The notes under the pieces were generated by a model. It was given only the letters and a program-made list of their open reading frames with translations. It was not told where the DNA came from and ran no database searches. The translations under genes were made by a program, and so were the position numbers. From Xylophilus sp. Leaf220 (lineage in GTDB: Bacteria; Pseudomonadota; Gammaproteobacteria; Burkholderiales; Burkholderiaceae_C): a stretch of DNA of 64,000 nucleotides. The stretch covers positions 83,267 through 147,266 of the forward strand of contig NZ_LMKO01000027.1 of NCBI RefSeq assembly GCF_001421705.1, written 5' to 3'. Positions 26,015 through 34,539 of this stretch are shown one piece after another (position 1 is the first letter of the stretch; each line of letters begins with the position of its first letter).

Positions 26015-26230
26015 GCGGCTTGTCTCCTTGGGGTGGTGGGAAGGCGGCACCGGCCTTCGGTCGGCTCCGGGCCTGACCGGACCATTGTGGAAGTGCGGGC
26101 GACGACGGGGGAGGGGGCTTTCCTTGAGGTGGGTTGCGTTGGCGACAGGGCGCCGGTGGCGCGGCGCGGCGGCAGGAGGGTGTGCGAGGATCGCGGCTCT
26201 TTTTTCCACCGCCCACTTCGCCCACCCCCC

Positions 26231-27154
26231 ATGCTCGCGCGCCTGCAGCAATGCATAACCCTCGGATTGCTCGCCGTCGCGGCCGCCTGGCTGGCCCTCT
26301 GGTGGCCGCATTCCCCGGCGGTCGCCGTGGCGGGAGCCCTGGCGACGCTGTTCGGCTACACCGGTTTCCTGGCGACCGAAAGCGTGCTGATGGCGCGCGC
26401 CCACCGGGGCGACCCGGCGCCGAAGCCGACGCCCGGCCAGATGCTGCGGGCGTGGCTGCACGAATGCGTCACGTCGCCGCGCGTCTTCTACTGGCGCCAG
26501 CCGTTCTGGTCCCGGGCGGTGCCCGACCACCTGCCGGCCGACGGCAGCGCCCGGGGCCGGCGCGGCGTGGTGCTGGTGCACGGCCTGGTCTGCAACCGCG
26601 GCTTCTGGACGCCGTGGCTGCGGGCGCTGCGCCAGCGCGGCCATCCTTTCGTGGCGGTGAACCTGGAGCCGGTCTTCGGCCCGATCGACGGCTACGCCCC
26701 CGCGATCGACGCCGCCATCGCCCGGCTGCAGGCCCTCACCGGCCGTCCGCCGGTGCTGGTCTGCCACAGCATGGGCGGGCTTGCGGCGCGCGCCTGGCTG
26801 CGCTGGGCACGGGGGCGGGGAGACGAGGACGCCGCGGCCCGCGTCCACCGCATCGTCACCATCGGCACGCCGCACCACGGCACCGCGCTGGCGCACCACA
26901 GCCGCGGCGAGCACGCGCTGCAGATGCGGCCGGGCAGCGACTGGCTGGCCGCGCTGGCGCGGTCGGAGCCGGCCGGGCAGGCGGCGCTCTTCACCTGCTG
27001 GTATTCCCACTGCGACCATATCGTTTTCCCCTGCAGCACCGCCACCTTGCCGGGTGCCGACAACCGCTTCGTCGCCGGGCTGCCGCATGTGGCGCTGGCG
27101 TTCCACCCGCCGCTGGTGCGGGCGGTGCTGGACGAGGTCGGGCGGGGCGGCTGA
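26231..27154 (+). CDS. Membrane-anchored alpha/beta hydrolase (lipase-like)
   Basis: A 307-residue protein with N-terminal hydrophobic segments (LGLLAVAAAWLALWW; AVAGALATLFGYTGFLA) followed by an alpha/beta hydrolase domain: oxyanion loop GVVLVHGLVCNRGFW (about residue 113), nucleophile elbow CHSMGG (serine near 179) and ITIGTPHHGTAL, a segment typical of triacylglycerol lipases and PGAP1-like acyl hydrolases. The catalytic histidine is probably in GLPHVALAFHP. Ester substrate unknown. It is divergent from fadD, which could point to lipid turnover, though no shared regulation is shown. Confidence 0.85.
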   Translation: MLARLQQCITLGLLAVAAAWLALWWPHSPAVAVAGALATLFGYTGFLATESVLMARAHRGDPAPKPTPGQMLRAWLHECVTSPRVFYWRQPFWSRAVPDHLPADGSARGRRGVVLVHGLVCNRGFWTPWLRALRQRGHPFVAVNLEPVFGPIDGYAPAIDAAIARLQALTGRPPVLVCHSMGGLAARAWLRWARGRGDEDAAARVHRIVTIGTPHHGTALAHHSRGEHALQMRPGSDWLAALARSEPAGQAALFTCWYSHCDHIVFPCSTATLPGADNRFVAGLPHVALAFHPPLVRAVLDEVGRGG

Positions 27155-27207
27155 CGCACCACATCCCCAGGCGACCCGCTGGTGCGCGTGCGGGCGCCGG
27201 CGCCGGC

Positions 27208-27228
27208 TGAATGCGAATGACTTAGAAT
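27208..27228 (+). promoter_or_regulatory. Fur-box-like sequence upstream of the PepSY-flavoreductase gene
   Basis: CTGAATGCGAATGACTTAGA shares GGCTGAATGCrAATGA with the site before the second TonB receptor and AATGCGAAT with the dyad before the first. It lies about 145 bases before the ATG at 27372. Confidence 0.45.
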
Positions 27229-27371
27229 CCGCCGCCTTCCTGCCTGCTGCTTAGGCGGCGGGTGCCGGTGCCTGGAACGGCCCATCGTTCGGGTCGGCGG
27301 CGCTCCTGCCGCGTCCGGCCCGCATCCTGCGGCGCCGGCACCGTGCCTCTCCATTCCCTCGTCCGCCGCCC

Positions 27372-29951
27372 ATGCCGCTGTTCAAGAAAATCTGGTTCCA
27401 GCTGCACTGGTTCATCGGCATCACCGCCGGCACGGTGCTGATCGCGATCGGGCTCTCGGGCGCGGCGCTGTCGTTCCAGGACGAGCTGCTGGACCTGTTC
27501 AACCCGGCCACCGCGTCGATGCCGGTGCGCCCCGGCCAGCCGCTGCTGACGCCGCAGCAGCTGGTCGACGCCGCGCGCGGCGCCGGGCAGGGGCAGGCGG
27601 TGCAGCGGGTCACCGTGTTCGCCGATCCGACGCTGCCGGCGCAGATCGCCTTCGCGCCGCTGCCCGGCCAGCGCCGCGGGCTGGCGGTGCGGGCCGATCC
27701 GGTGAGCGGCGAGGTGCTGCCGGCGCAGCGCGGCGCGGCCTTCTTCGACTGGGCCGAGCGGCTCCACCGCTGGCTGCTGCTGCCGCGCGACACCGGCAAG
27801 CCGATCACCGGCGCGCTGGCCGCCTGCCTGCTGCTGCTGTCGCTCTCGGGCCTCTACCTGCGCTGGCCGCGGCGTCCGCTGTCCTGGCGCACCTGGCTGA
27901 CATTCGACACCCGGCTCGCCGGCCGGTCGTTCCTGTGGGGGCTGCATTCGGTGCTGGGCACCTGGGCGCTGGCGGCCTACGTGGTGTTCACGCTGAGCGG
28001 CCTGTACTGGGCCTTCGACGCGGTCCGCGCACCGGTGGACCGCTGGGCCGGCGCGCCGCCGCGCATGGCCGCCGCACCGCGCGCGGCCGATGCGGGCGGC
28101 CCGCCGGCGGCACCGGATCTGGCGCCGGCGTGGCGCCGCTTCGTGGATACCGCGCCCGGCTGGCAGCTGGCGCAGTGGCGCCTGCCCGAGCGCGCCGGGC
28201 AGCCGGTGCAGATCTTCTGGCTGGGCGAAGACCCGGCCCACGACCGCGCCCGCAACCGGCTGCACCTGCGGCCCGACGGCAGCGTGCTGCTCGACGAGCG
28301 CTATGCCGACCTGCCGCGCGGCCGGCGTTTCCTGGGTGCGATCTACCCGCTGCACCTGGGCAGCTATTTCGGCCTGCCGGGCCGTATCGCCATGATGCTG
28401 GCCAGCCTGTGCCTGCCGCTCTTCGCGATCACCGGCTGGATGCTGTACCTGGGCCGGCGCCGTGCCGCGCGGGCGGTGCGGCGCGAGCGCGAAGCGCTGC
28501 AGGCCGCTGCGACGAACGTGTCGCCCGCCGCGGCCGGCGAGGCGGTGCTGGTCGCCTTCGCCAGCCAGTCGGGCCGAGCGGAGCGGCTGGCGGTGCGCAC
28601 CGTGGCCGCGTTGCGGGCTGCGGGCGCGGCGGCCACGCTGGTGCCGGTGGCACGACTCGGCACCGAGCAGCTGCGCCACCACCGCCGGGTGCTGCTGGTC
28701 GCCAGCACCTTCGGCGAGGGCGATCCGCCCGACATGGCCCGCCGTTTCGCCCGCACCCTGGCCCAGACCGAGGGCGTGGTGCTGCCGCACCTGCAGTTCG
28801 GCCTGCTGGCGCTGGGCGACCGGCAGTACGCCGCGTTCTGCGGCTTCGGCCACGGGCTGGCCCACCACCTGCAGCGGCTGGGCGCGCAGCCCCTGTTTCC
28901 GCCGGTCGAGATGGACGGCGAGGACCCGTCGGCCTGGGCCCGCTGGCAGTCGGCCCTCGGCCGGCACCTGGCACTCGCCTTGCCACAGGCGGCCGACGGG
29001 GCCGCCGCCGCAGGGCCGGAGGCGGAACCCGCCCGACCGTGGCGGCTGGTGGAGCGGCGCCTGTTGAACCCCGGCAGCCTGGGTGCGCCGCTGTTCCTGG
29101 TGGCGCTGGCGCCGCCCGCGGGCGTGCCGGCCGCGTGGCAGCCGGGCGCGCTGGTGGAGGTGTTTCCCCGGCATGCGGCCGACGGGGTCGCCTCGGTGCT
29201 GCACCGCGAAGGCTGGGACGGCGCCGCGCCGGTCGTGGGTCCGGAAGGTGCCTCGACCCTCGCGGCGCTGCTGGCCGGCAGCGTGCTGCCCGCGCCCGGT
29301 GCGCAGGCGCCGGGCCTCGCACCGCAGCGGGTGGCCGACGGGCTGCGGCCGCTGGCGCCGCGCCGGTACTCGGTCGCCTCCTTGCCGGCCGACGGCACGG
29401 TGCAGCTGCTGGTGCGGCAGGTGCGCCACGACGCGGGGCTCGGGCTCGCCTCGGGCTGGCTCACCGCACACACGCCGCCCGGGTCGGAGGTGGCTCTGCG
29501 GCTGGAGGCGAACCCGGGCTTCGCGCTGGCCGCGGGCGACGCGCCGGCGATCTTCGTCGGCAACGGGTCGGGCTATGCGGGTTTGCGGGCGCTGCTGCTG
29601 GCGCGGATCCGGGCCGGCCACGGCCGCAACTGGCTGCTGTTCGGCGAGCGCCAGCGGGCGCACGACGGATTCTGCGAGGACGAGACCGCCGACTGGCAGG
29701 CCCGGGGCCTGCTGGCGCACCGCGACTTCGCCTACTCGCGCGACCAGGCCGGGCGGGTCTACGTGCAGGACTGCCTGCGGGCCGAGGCGCCCCGGCTGCG
29801 GCAGTGGATCGGCGAGGGCGCGACGCTGTACGTCTGCGGCAGCCTGGACGGGATGGCCGCCGGGGTGGATGCGGCGCTGGCCGAACTGCTGGGCGCAGAC
29901 GCGGTGGAAGACCTGATCGCCGACGGCCGCTACCGGCGCGACGTGTACTGA
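27372..29951 (+). CDS. PepSY membrane domain fused to flavodoxin and ferredoxin-NADP-reductase domains
   Basis: An 859-residue fusion. Residues 1-370 form a PepSY_TM unit with four membrane helices and candidate heme histidines (QLHWFIG, RLHRWLLLP, LHSVLGTWA). Residues about 390-535 are a flavodoxin/FMN domain (VLVAFASQSGRAERLAV, STFGEGDPPDMARRF, LALGDRQYAAFCGFG). Residues about 555-860 are an FAD/NADPH reductase (RRYSVASLPADG for FAD, IFVGNGSGYAGLRALL for NADPH, YVCGSLDGMAAGVDAAL). The layout parallels sulfite reductase flavoprotein joined to a membrane electron acceptor, giving NADPH-FAD-FMN-heme transfer across the inner membrane, probably to periplasmic ferric siderophores (inference supported by a Fur-like box and two TonB receptors nearby). 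Confidence 0.87.
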   Translation: MPLFKKIWFQLHWFIGITAGTVLIAIGLSGAALSFQDELLDLFNPATASMPVRPGQPLLTPQQLVDAARGAGQGQAVQRVTVFADPTLPAQIAFAPLPGQRRGLAVRADPVSGEVLPAQRGAAFFDWAERLHRWLLLPRDTGKPITGALAACLLLLSLSGLYLRWPRRPLSWRTWLTFDTRLAGRSFLWGLHSVLGTWALAAYVVFTLSGLYWAFDAVRAPVDRWAGAPPRMAAAPRAADAGGPPAAPDLAPAWRRFVDTAPGWQLAQWRLPERAGQPVQIFWLGEDPAHDRARNRLHLRPDGSVLLDERYADLPRGRRFLGAIYPLHLGSYFGLPGRIAMMLASLCLPLFAITGWMLYLGRRRAARAVRREREALQAAATNVSPAAAGEAVLVAFASQSGRAERLAVRTVAALRAAGAAATLVPVARLGTEQLRHHRRVLLVASTFGEGDPPDMARRFARTLAQTEGVVLPHLQFGLLALGDRQYAAFCGFGHGLAHHLQRLGAQPLFPPVEMDGEDPSAWARWQSALGRHLALALPQAADGAAAAGPEAEPARPWRLVERRLLNPGSLGAPLFLVALAPPAGVPAAWQPGALVEVFPRHAADGVASVLHREGWDGAAPVVGPEGASTLAALLAGSVLPAPGAQAPGLAPQRVADGLRPLAPRRYSVASLPADGTVQLLVRQVRHDAGLGLASGWLTAHTPPGSEVALRLEANPGFALAAGDAPAIFVGNGSGYAGLRALLLARIRAGHGRNWLLFGERQRAHDGFCEDETADWQARGLLAHRDFAYSRDQAGRVYVQDCLRAEAPRLRQWIGEGATLYVCGSLDGMAAGVDAALAELLGADAVEDLIADGRYRRDVY

Positions 29952-29961
29952 GCCGCGCCGT

Positions 29962-30930
29962 TCATTCGGCGCGGATCTTCACCGCCTTGATCAGGAAGCC
30001 GTACTTGCTGTTCTCCGACTGCACGAAGCTGCGGAAGCCCTCCAGCGTCAGCTGCTCGGGCACGAAGCCCATCTTGGCGAACTGGGCCTGGTGCTGCGGC
30101 GACTGCATCACCTGCGAGAAGGCCCCGGCGTAGCGGCGTGCGTCCGCGGCCGGCAGGGTGGCCGGCGCGAACAGGCCGAACCAGGTGGAGACGTTGAAGC
30201 CCGGCACCGCATCGTTGATGCTGGGCACGCCCGGCAGCGCGGCGTTGGGGCCGAGCGTGGTCACGCCCAGGGCCTTGAGCCTGCCGTCCTTGATCTGCGG
30301 CAACGACGACGCCAGGTTGTCGAACACCAGGTCCACCTGGCCCGCGGCGAGGGCCGCCAGCGCCGGGGTGGAGCCCTGGAAATGGACCGACGGCATCCGG
30401 GTGTTGGTGAGCGACTTGAACATCTCGCCCGCAATGTGGCCGATGCTGCCGTTGCCGCCCGACCCGTACTTGAGCTGGTCGGGGTTCTTCTTCAGGTACT
30501 GCACCAGCGCGGCGGTGCTGTCGATGCCCAGGCGCCTGGCCTGCTCGGCATTCATCACCAGCACGTTGGGCAGGCGGGCCACCAGCACCAGCGGGGTGAA
30601 GTCCTTCAACGCATCGTAGGGAAAGCTGCGCGAGAGCCACGGGTTGACCGCATGGGTGGCCACCGCGCCCATCACCAGCCGGTTGTTCCCGGGCGCCGAT
30701 TTGGCGACCAGGTCGGCCCCGGTGCTGCCGCCCGCGCCGGGCTTGTTCTCGACCTTGATCTCGCCGAGTTGCGAGCGGGCGCCGTCGGCCAGGATGTGGG
30801 CCGAGGTGTCGAGCGGTCCGCCGGCCGGATAGGGCACCACGATCGTCAGCGGCACCTCGGGGCTCTGTGCATGCACCGCAGGGGCGAACCCCAGGACGAG
30901 GGCGGCGGACAGGGCGGTGTGGCGGAGCAT
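29962..30930 (-). CDS. Bug-family tripartite tricarboxylate transporter binding protein (third)
   Basis: A 322-residue TctC/Bug receptor with signal peptide MLRHTALSAALVLGFAPAVHA and hallmarks PLTIVVPYPAGGPLDTSA and KVENKPGAGGSTGADLVAK. The ligand is unknown and no permease lies nearby. It sits between the convergent flavoreductase and the codirectional hppD gene. The 79-base gap to hppD leaves room for its own promoter, so linkage to tyrosine catabolism is only a possibility. ATG at 30930. Confidence 0.87.
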   Translation of the reverse strand: MLRHTALSAALVLGFAPAVHAQSPEVPLTIVVPYPAGGPLDTSAHILADGARSQLGEIKVENKPGAGGSTGADLVAKSAPGNNRLVMGAVATHAVNPWLSRSFPYDALKDFTPLVLVARLPNVLVMNAEQARRLGIDSTAALVQYLKKNPDQLKYGSGGNGSIGHIAGEMFKSLTNTRMPSVHFQGSTPALAALAAGQVDLVFDNLASSLPQIKDGRLKALGVTTLGPNAALPGVPSINDAVPGFNVSTWFGLFAPATLPAADARRYAGAFSQVMQSPQHQAQFAKMGFVPEQLTLEGFRSFVQSENSKYGFLIKAVKIRAE

Positions 30931-31009
30931 CGAATACCTTCGGAAGCAGGGCTCCGAAGTATAGGACCCGGCTAATAAACCCGGGCCCCTCCCGTCCGCG
31001 ACGAACGGC

Positions 31010-32143
31010 TTACTTCGACAGCACGCCGCGGCGCATCTGGTCGAGCTCGATGCTCTCGAAGAGTGCCTTGAAATTGCCGTTGCCGAAACCGTCGTCGCCC
31101 TTGCGCTGGATGAACTCGAAGAAGATCGGGCCAAGCTGGTTCTCGCTGAAGATCTGCAGCAGCAGCTTGCCGGCCACGCCGTCGATCAGGATCTTGCGCT
31201 TCTGCAGCGCTTCGACGCTCTCGCCGTGGCCGGGAATGCGCTTGTCGACCAGTTCGTAGTAGGTGTCGATCGTGTCGAGCAGCACCATGCCGCTGGTGCG
31301 CAACGCATCGACCGTGTCGAGCAGATTGTCGGACCCCATCGCGATGTGCTGGATGCCCTCGCCCTTGTACTTGTCCAGGTACTCCTGGATCTGGCCGGCC
31401 TTTTCCTTGCCCTCTTCGTTGATCGGGATCCGGATCTTGCCGCAGGGGCTGGTCATCGCCTTGCTCTTGACGCCGGTCACCTGGCCTTCGATGTCGAAGT
31501 ACTTGGCCTCGCGGAAGTTGAACAGCCGCTCGTAGAACTCGGCCCATTCGTTCATCCGGCCGCGGTGCACGTTGTGGGTCAGGTGGTCGATGTAGGTCAG
31601 GCCGTTGCCGCGCGGGTTGAGGCCGGCGTCGCCGCTGATGCCGGGCAGCGCCTCGAAATCCACATCGAAGAAGCCGATGTTGCCGATGTCGCCCGGCTGC
31701 GCGCCGTTCTTGCCGCGCCAGCGGTCGACCAGGTAGACCAGGCTGTCGCCCACGCCCTTGATGGCCGGGATGTTCAGCTCGCCGGGGCCGGCGGTGTCCG
31801 CATAGCCCCAGGCGCCGAGGCCCACCGCCCGCTCGTAGGCGAACTTGGCGTCCTGCACCCGGAAGGCGATCGCGCAGACGCTCGGGCCGTGCTGGCGGGC
31901 GAAGCGCTGGGCGAAGGAGTCGGGCTCGGCGTTCACGATGAAGTTGATGCCGCCCTGGCGATAGAGCGTCACGTCCTTGTGGCGGTGCCTGGCGACCGGC
32001 GTGAAGCCCATCTGCTCGAACACCTTGCCCATGGCGGCCGGATCGGGCGCGGCGAACTCTACGAACTCGAAGCCGTCGGTGCCCATCGGGTTGTCCCAGG
32101 TGGTGGCGGCGTCGGCGGTGGCGGTGGGCAGGGGGGCGTTCAT
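31010..32143 (-). CDS. hppD: 4-hydroxyphenylpyruvate dioxygenase
   Basis: A 377-residue Fe(II) dioxygenase converting 4-hydroxyphenylpyruvate to homogentisate in tyrosine degradation. The vicinal-oxygen-chelate C-terminal domain carries the iron ligands in TYIDHLTHNV (His), GEGIQHIAMGSDN (His) and GPIFFEFIQRKGDDGFG (Glu), followed by the closing helix NFKALFESIELDQMRRG. Length is typical of bacterial HPPD. AGGAG precedes the ATG at 32143. It is divergent from an Lrp/AsnC regulator 110 bases away, the usual partner that controls this gene in proteobacteria. No homogentisate dioxygenase is in the window. Confidence 0.94.
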   Translation of the reverse strand: MNAPLPTATADAATTWDNPMGTDGFEFVEFAAPDPAAMGKVFEQMGFTPVARHRHKDVTLYRQGGINFIVNAEPDSFAQRFARQHGPSVCAIAFRVQDAKFAYERAVGLGAWGYADTAGPGELNIPAIKGVGDSLVYLVDRWRGKNGAQPGDIGNIGFFDVDFEALPGISGDAGLNPRGNGLTYIDHLTHNVHRGRMNEWAEFYERLFNFREAKYFDIEGQVTGVKSKAMTSPCGKIRIPINEEGKEKAGQIQEYLDKYKGEGIQHIAMGSDNLLDTVDALRTSGMVLLDTIDTYYELVDKRIPGHGESVEALQKRKILIDGVAGKLLLQIFSENQLGPIFFEFIQRKGDDGFGNGNFKALFESIELDQMRRGVLSK

Positions 32144-32253
32144 GGGGGCTCCTGGAAGGTGATGCGCCACTGTATCGGCGCGGCCCCGCAGATTGGCTGC
32201 GAACTGGCAGGGCACGTTGCCTCCGGAAGCACGAAACATGCAAAATGCGGCGC

Positions 32254-32727
32254 ATGGAAGCACTCGACAAGCTCGATACCCTGATTCTGCGCAGGCTGCA
32301 GGCCGACGGCCGGGCCAGCTACGAGAACATCGCCGAGTCGGTGGGCCTGTCGCCCAGCGCGGTGCTGCGCCGGGTGCGCCGGCTGGAGGACAGCAAGGTG
32401 ATCGACCGCTACGTCGCCCTGGTGCGGCCCGAGGCGGTGGGCCTGGGGCTGACCGCCTACCTGAACGTGCGGTTGGAAAAGCACGCCGAAATCCAGAAGC
32501 GCAACCCGATGGACCTGTTCCGCGCCAGCGTCCAGACTTGGCCCGAGGTGGTCGAGTGCGCGGCGCTCACCGGCGAGATGGACTACCTGCTGCGGATCGT
32601 GGTGGCCGACATGGCCCACTACAGCCGCTTCATCATGGACACGCTGCTGCGCCACCCCAGCGTGGAGGACTGCAAGACCAGCTTCGTGCTCGACCGGGTC
32701 AAGGCGACCACCGCGGTGCCGCTGTAG
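32254..32727 (+). CDS. Lrp/AsnC-family transcriptional regulator
   Basis: A 157-residue regulator: N-terminal winged helix (LDTLILRRLQADGRASYENI, VGLSPSAVLRRVRRLE) and C-terminal RAM/AsnC effector domain (CAALTGEMDYLLRIVVADMAHYSRF). Such proteins form octamers and sense amino acids. Divergence from hppD suggests it senses tyrosine or phenylalanine and activates hppD (inference). An ATG at 32245 adds three residues; MEALDKLD at 32254 is the more usual start. An 11-base tandem duplication covers the stop codon and repeats just after it. Confidence 0.9.
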   Translation: MEALDKLDTLILRRLQADGRASYENIAESVGLSPSAVLRRVRRLEDSKVIDRYVALVRPEAVGLGLTAYLNVRLEKHAEIQKRNPMDLFRASVQTWPEVVECAALTGEMDYLLRIVVADMAHYSRFIMDTLLRHPSVEDCKTSFVLDRVKATTAVPL

Positions 32728-32745
32728 GGCCGCTGTAGGGCCGCT
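32719..32745 (+). repeat. 11-base tandem duplication over the lrp stop codon
   Basis: CCGCTGTAGGG occurs twice in a row followed by CCGCT; the first unit contains the last codons and TAG of the Lrp gene and the second provides a duplicate out-of-use TAG. Confidence 0.7.
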
Positions 32746-32820
32746 CGCCGGCGCTGCGCTTTCGCCACATGGCAATTCCTCCGGATCGGAAGGACTAGGG
32801 AAAACCCTTAAAATCGCCGC

Positions 32821-33546
32821 ATGATCGCTCCAAAGTCCCTCCTGCAAGCGTCCTTTCATGCCGGGCGCAACTGGCTGCGGCCCACCCGCGCCACCGAGGA
32901 GGGCGCGGCCAACCTGCCGCCGGCGCTGGTGCCGATCCGCTCCCTCGGCCCCGCCTACCGCGAGCGCATCGCCGCCCACCTGCTGTCGCTGGAGCCGGAA
33001 GACCGCTACCTGCGCTTTGGATACGCGGCCGGCGACGAGCAGATCCGCCGCTACGTCGATCAGCTCGACTTCGCCAAGGACGAGATCTTCGGCATCTACA
33101 ACCGCCGGCTCGAACTGATCGCCGTCGCCCACCTGGCTTTCGGCGACGAAGCGCAGCCGACCCGCCGTGCCGAGTTCGGCGTGTCGGTGGTGCGGACCGC
33201 CCGGGGCCGGGGCTATGGCGCGCGGCTGTTCCGGCGGGCGGTGATGCATGCACGCAACGCCGGCGTGGCCGAGATCTTCATCCACGCCCTGAGCGAGAAC
33301 ACCGCCATGCTGCGCATCGCCCGCAAGGCCGGCGCCCGGGTGCAGCGCGACGGTTCCGAGTCCGAAGCCTACCTGGCGCTGCCGCCGGCGGATTTCGACA
33401 GCCGGGTGGCCCAGGTGGTCGAGCAGCACCTGGCCGAGGTGGACTACCGCCTGAAGGTCCAGGCCAAGCAGTTCTGGGACGTGCTGGGCGGCGTGCAGGA
33501 AGTGCGCGCCGGCGTGCGGCAGGGCCGGTTCCGCTCCGGGCAGTAG
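32821..33546 (+). CDS. GNAT-family N-acetyltransferase
   Basis: A 241-residue acetyltransferase. The acetyl-CoA-binding motif is RTARGRGYGARLFRRAVMHA (about residues 121-140), and the strand ALSENTAMLRIARKAGA is the following GNAT motif B. The N-terminal part (RERIAAHLLSLEPEDRYLRFG) is shared by a family found upstream of corC in related genomes as I recall. Small molecule or protein target unknown. The C-terminal tail is basic. No signal peptide. Confidence 0.85.
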   Translation: MIAPKSLLQASFHAGRNWLRPTRATEEGAANLPPALVPIRSLGPAYRERIAAHLLSLEPEDRYLRFGYAAGDEQIRRYVDQLDFAKDEIFGIYNRRLELIAVAHLAFGDEAQPTRRAEFGVSVVRTARGRGYGARLFRRAVMHARNAGVAEIFIHALSENTAMLRIARKAGARVQRDGSESEAYLALPPADFDSRVAQVVEQHLAEVDYRLKVQAKQFWDVLGGVQEVRAGVRQGRFRSGQ

Positions 33547-33666
33547 GGCGCAGCGCCCGCCGCGCGGCGCCGAAGCCTGCGCCGAGGGCCCTGGAAACCG
33601 CAGGGACGGGCGTTAGGCGCTATCCTCGGGCCATCTCCACTACCGCACGTCCTGCACCCCCAGACT

Positions 33667-34539
33667 GTGTCTGAACCCCACCCCGCGCGTGTCGACCGCG
33701 AAGACAAGCGCACGTTTCTCCAGAAAGTCGCCGAGTTCATCCATCCGGCCCCGGACTCGAAAGAGCAGCTGATCGAGATCCTGGCCGAGGCCGAGAACAA
33801 CGACGTGATCGGCGCCGAATCGCGCGTCATGCTCGAAGGCGTGCTGCGGCTGGCCGACAAGACCGCCGGCGACGTGATGGTGGCGGCCCCCCGGATGGAC
33901 CTGGTGGACATCGACGCGCCGTACGACCAGCTCCTGCACCTGGTCATCGACACCGCCCACTCCCGCTTCCCGGTTTACAGCGGCGAGCGCGAGAACATCA
34001 TCGGCATCCTGCTCGCCAAGGACCTGCTCAAGCTCCAGCGGGCGCCCGAGCTCAACATCCGCGCCCTGCTGCGCGCCGCCGTCTTCGTGCCCGAGAGCAA
34101 GGGCCTGAACGACCTGCTGCGCGAGTTCCGCGGCAACCGCAACCACCTTGCGGTGGTGATCGACGAGTTCGGCCGCGTGGCCGGCCTGATCACGATCGAG
34201 GACGTGCTCGAGGAAATCGTCGGCGAGATCGAGGACGAGTTCGACATCGTCGAGGACGAGGGCGACATCTTCGCCCTGGCCGACCGCACCTACCGTGTCA
34301 GCGGCGACACCCCGGTCGAGCGGGTCGCCGAGGCGTTCGACGCGACCCTGCACGCCACCGACGCCGACGAGGAGTTCGAGACCATCGGCGGCCTCATCGC
34401 CCACGAGATGGGCCATGTGCCGCGCCGCGGCGAGATGCATGTGATGGGCGGCCTGCAGTTCCTGGTGCTGCATGTCCGCGGCGGCGCGGTGCGCTGGTTC
34501 AAGGTCATGCCGCAGGTCACGCCGGCCGACGCCGGCTGA
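33667..34539 (+). CDS. corC: CorC/HlyC family transporter-associated CBS-domain protein
   Basis: A 290-residue cytoplasmic protein with two CBS domains (VMVAAPRMDLVDIDAPYDQL; NHLAVVIDEFGRVAGLITIE) and a C-terminal CorC_HlyC domain (YRVSGDTPVERV, DEEFETIGGLIAHEMG). E. coli YbeX/CorC is linked to magnesium/cobalt handling and ribosome metabolism. It starts with GTG at 33667 (MSEPHPARVD). The stop overlaps the ATG of lnt by one base (TGATG), as in the conserved ybeX-lnt pair. Confidence 0.92.
   Translation: MSEPHPARVDREDKRTFLQKVAEFIHPAPDSKEQLIEILAEAENNDVIGAESRVMLEGVLRLADKTAGDVMVAAPRMDLVDIDAPYDQLLHLVIDTAHSRFPVYSGERENIIGILLAKDLLKLQRAPELNIRALLRAAVFVPESKGLNDLLREFRGNRNHLAVVIDEFGRVAGLITIEDVLEEIVGEIEDEFDIVEDEGDIFALADRTYRVSGDTPVERVAEAFDATLHATDADEEFETIGGLIAHEMGHVPRRGEMHVMGGLQFLVLHVRGGAVRWFKVMPQVTPADAG

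Noticed and set aside
24176..26230. Long plus-strand frame in front of the alpha/beta hydrolase suggesting a giant fusion
   Set aside because: It is antisense to fadD; hydrolase homology and the membrane anchor begin at 26231.
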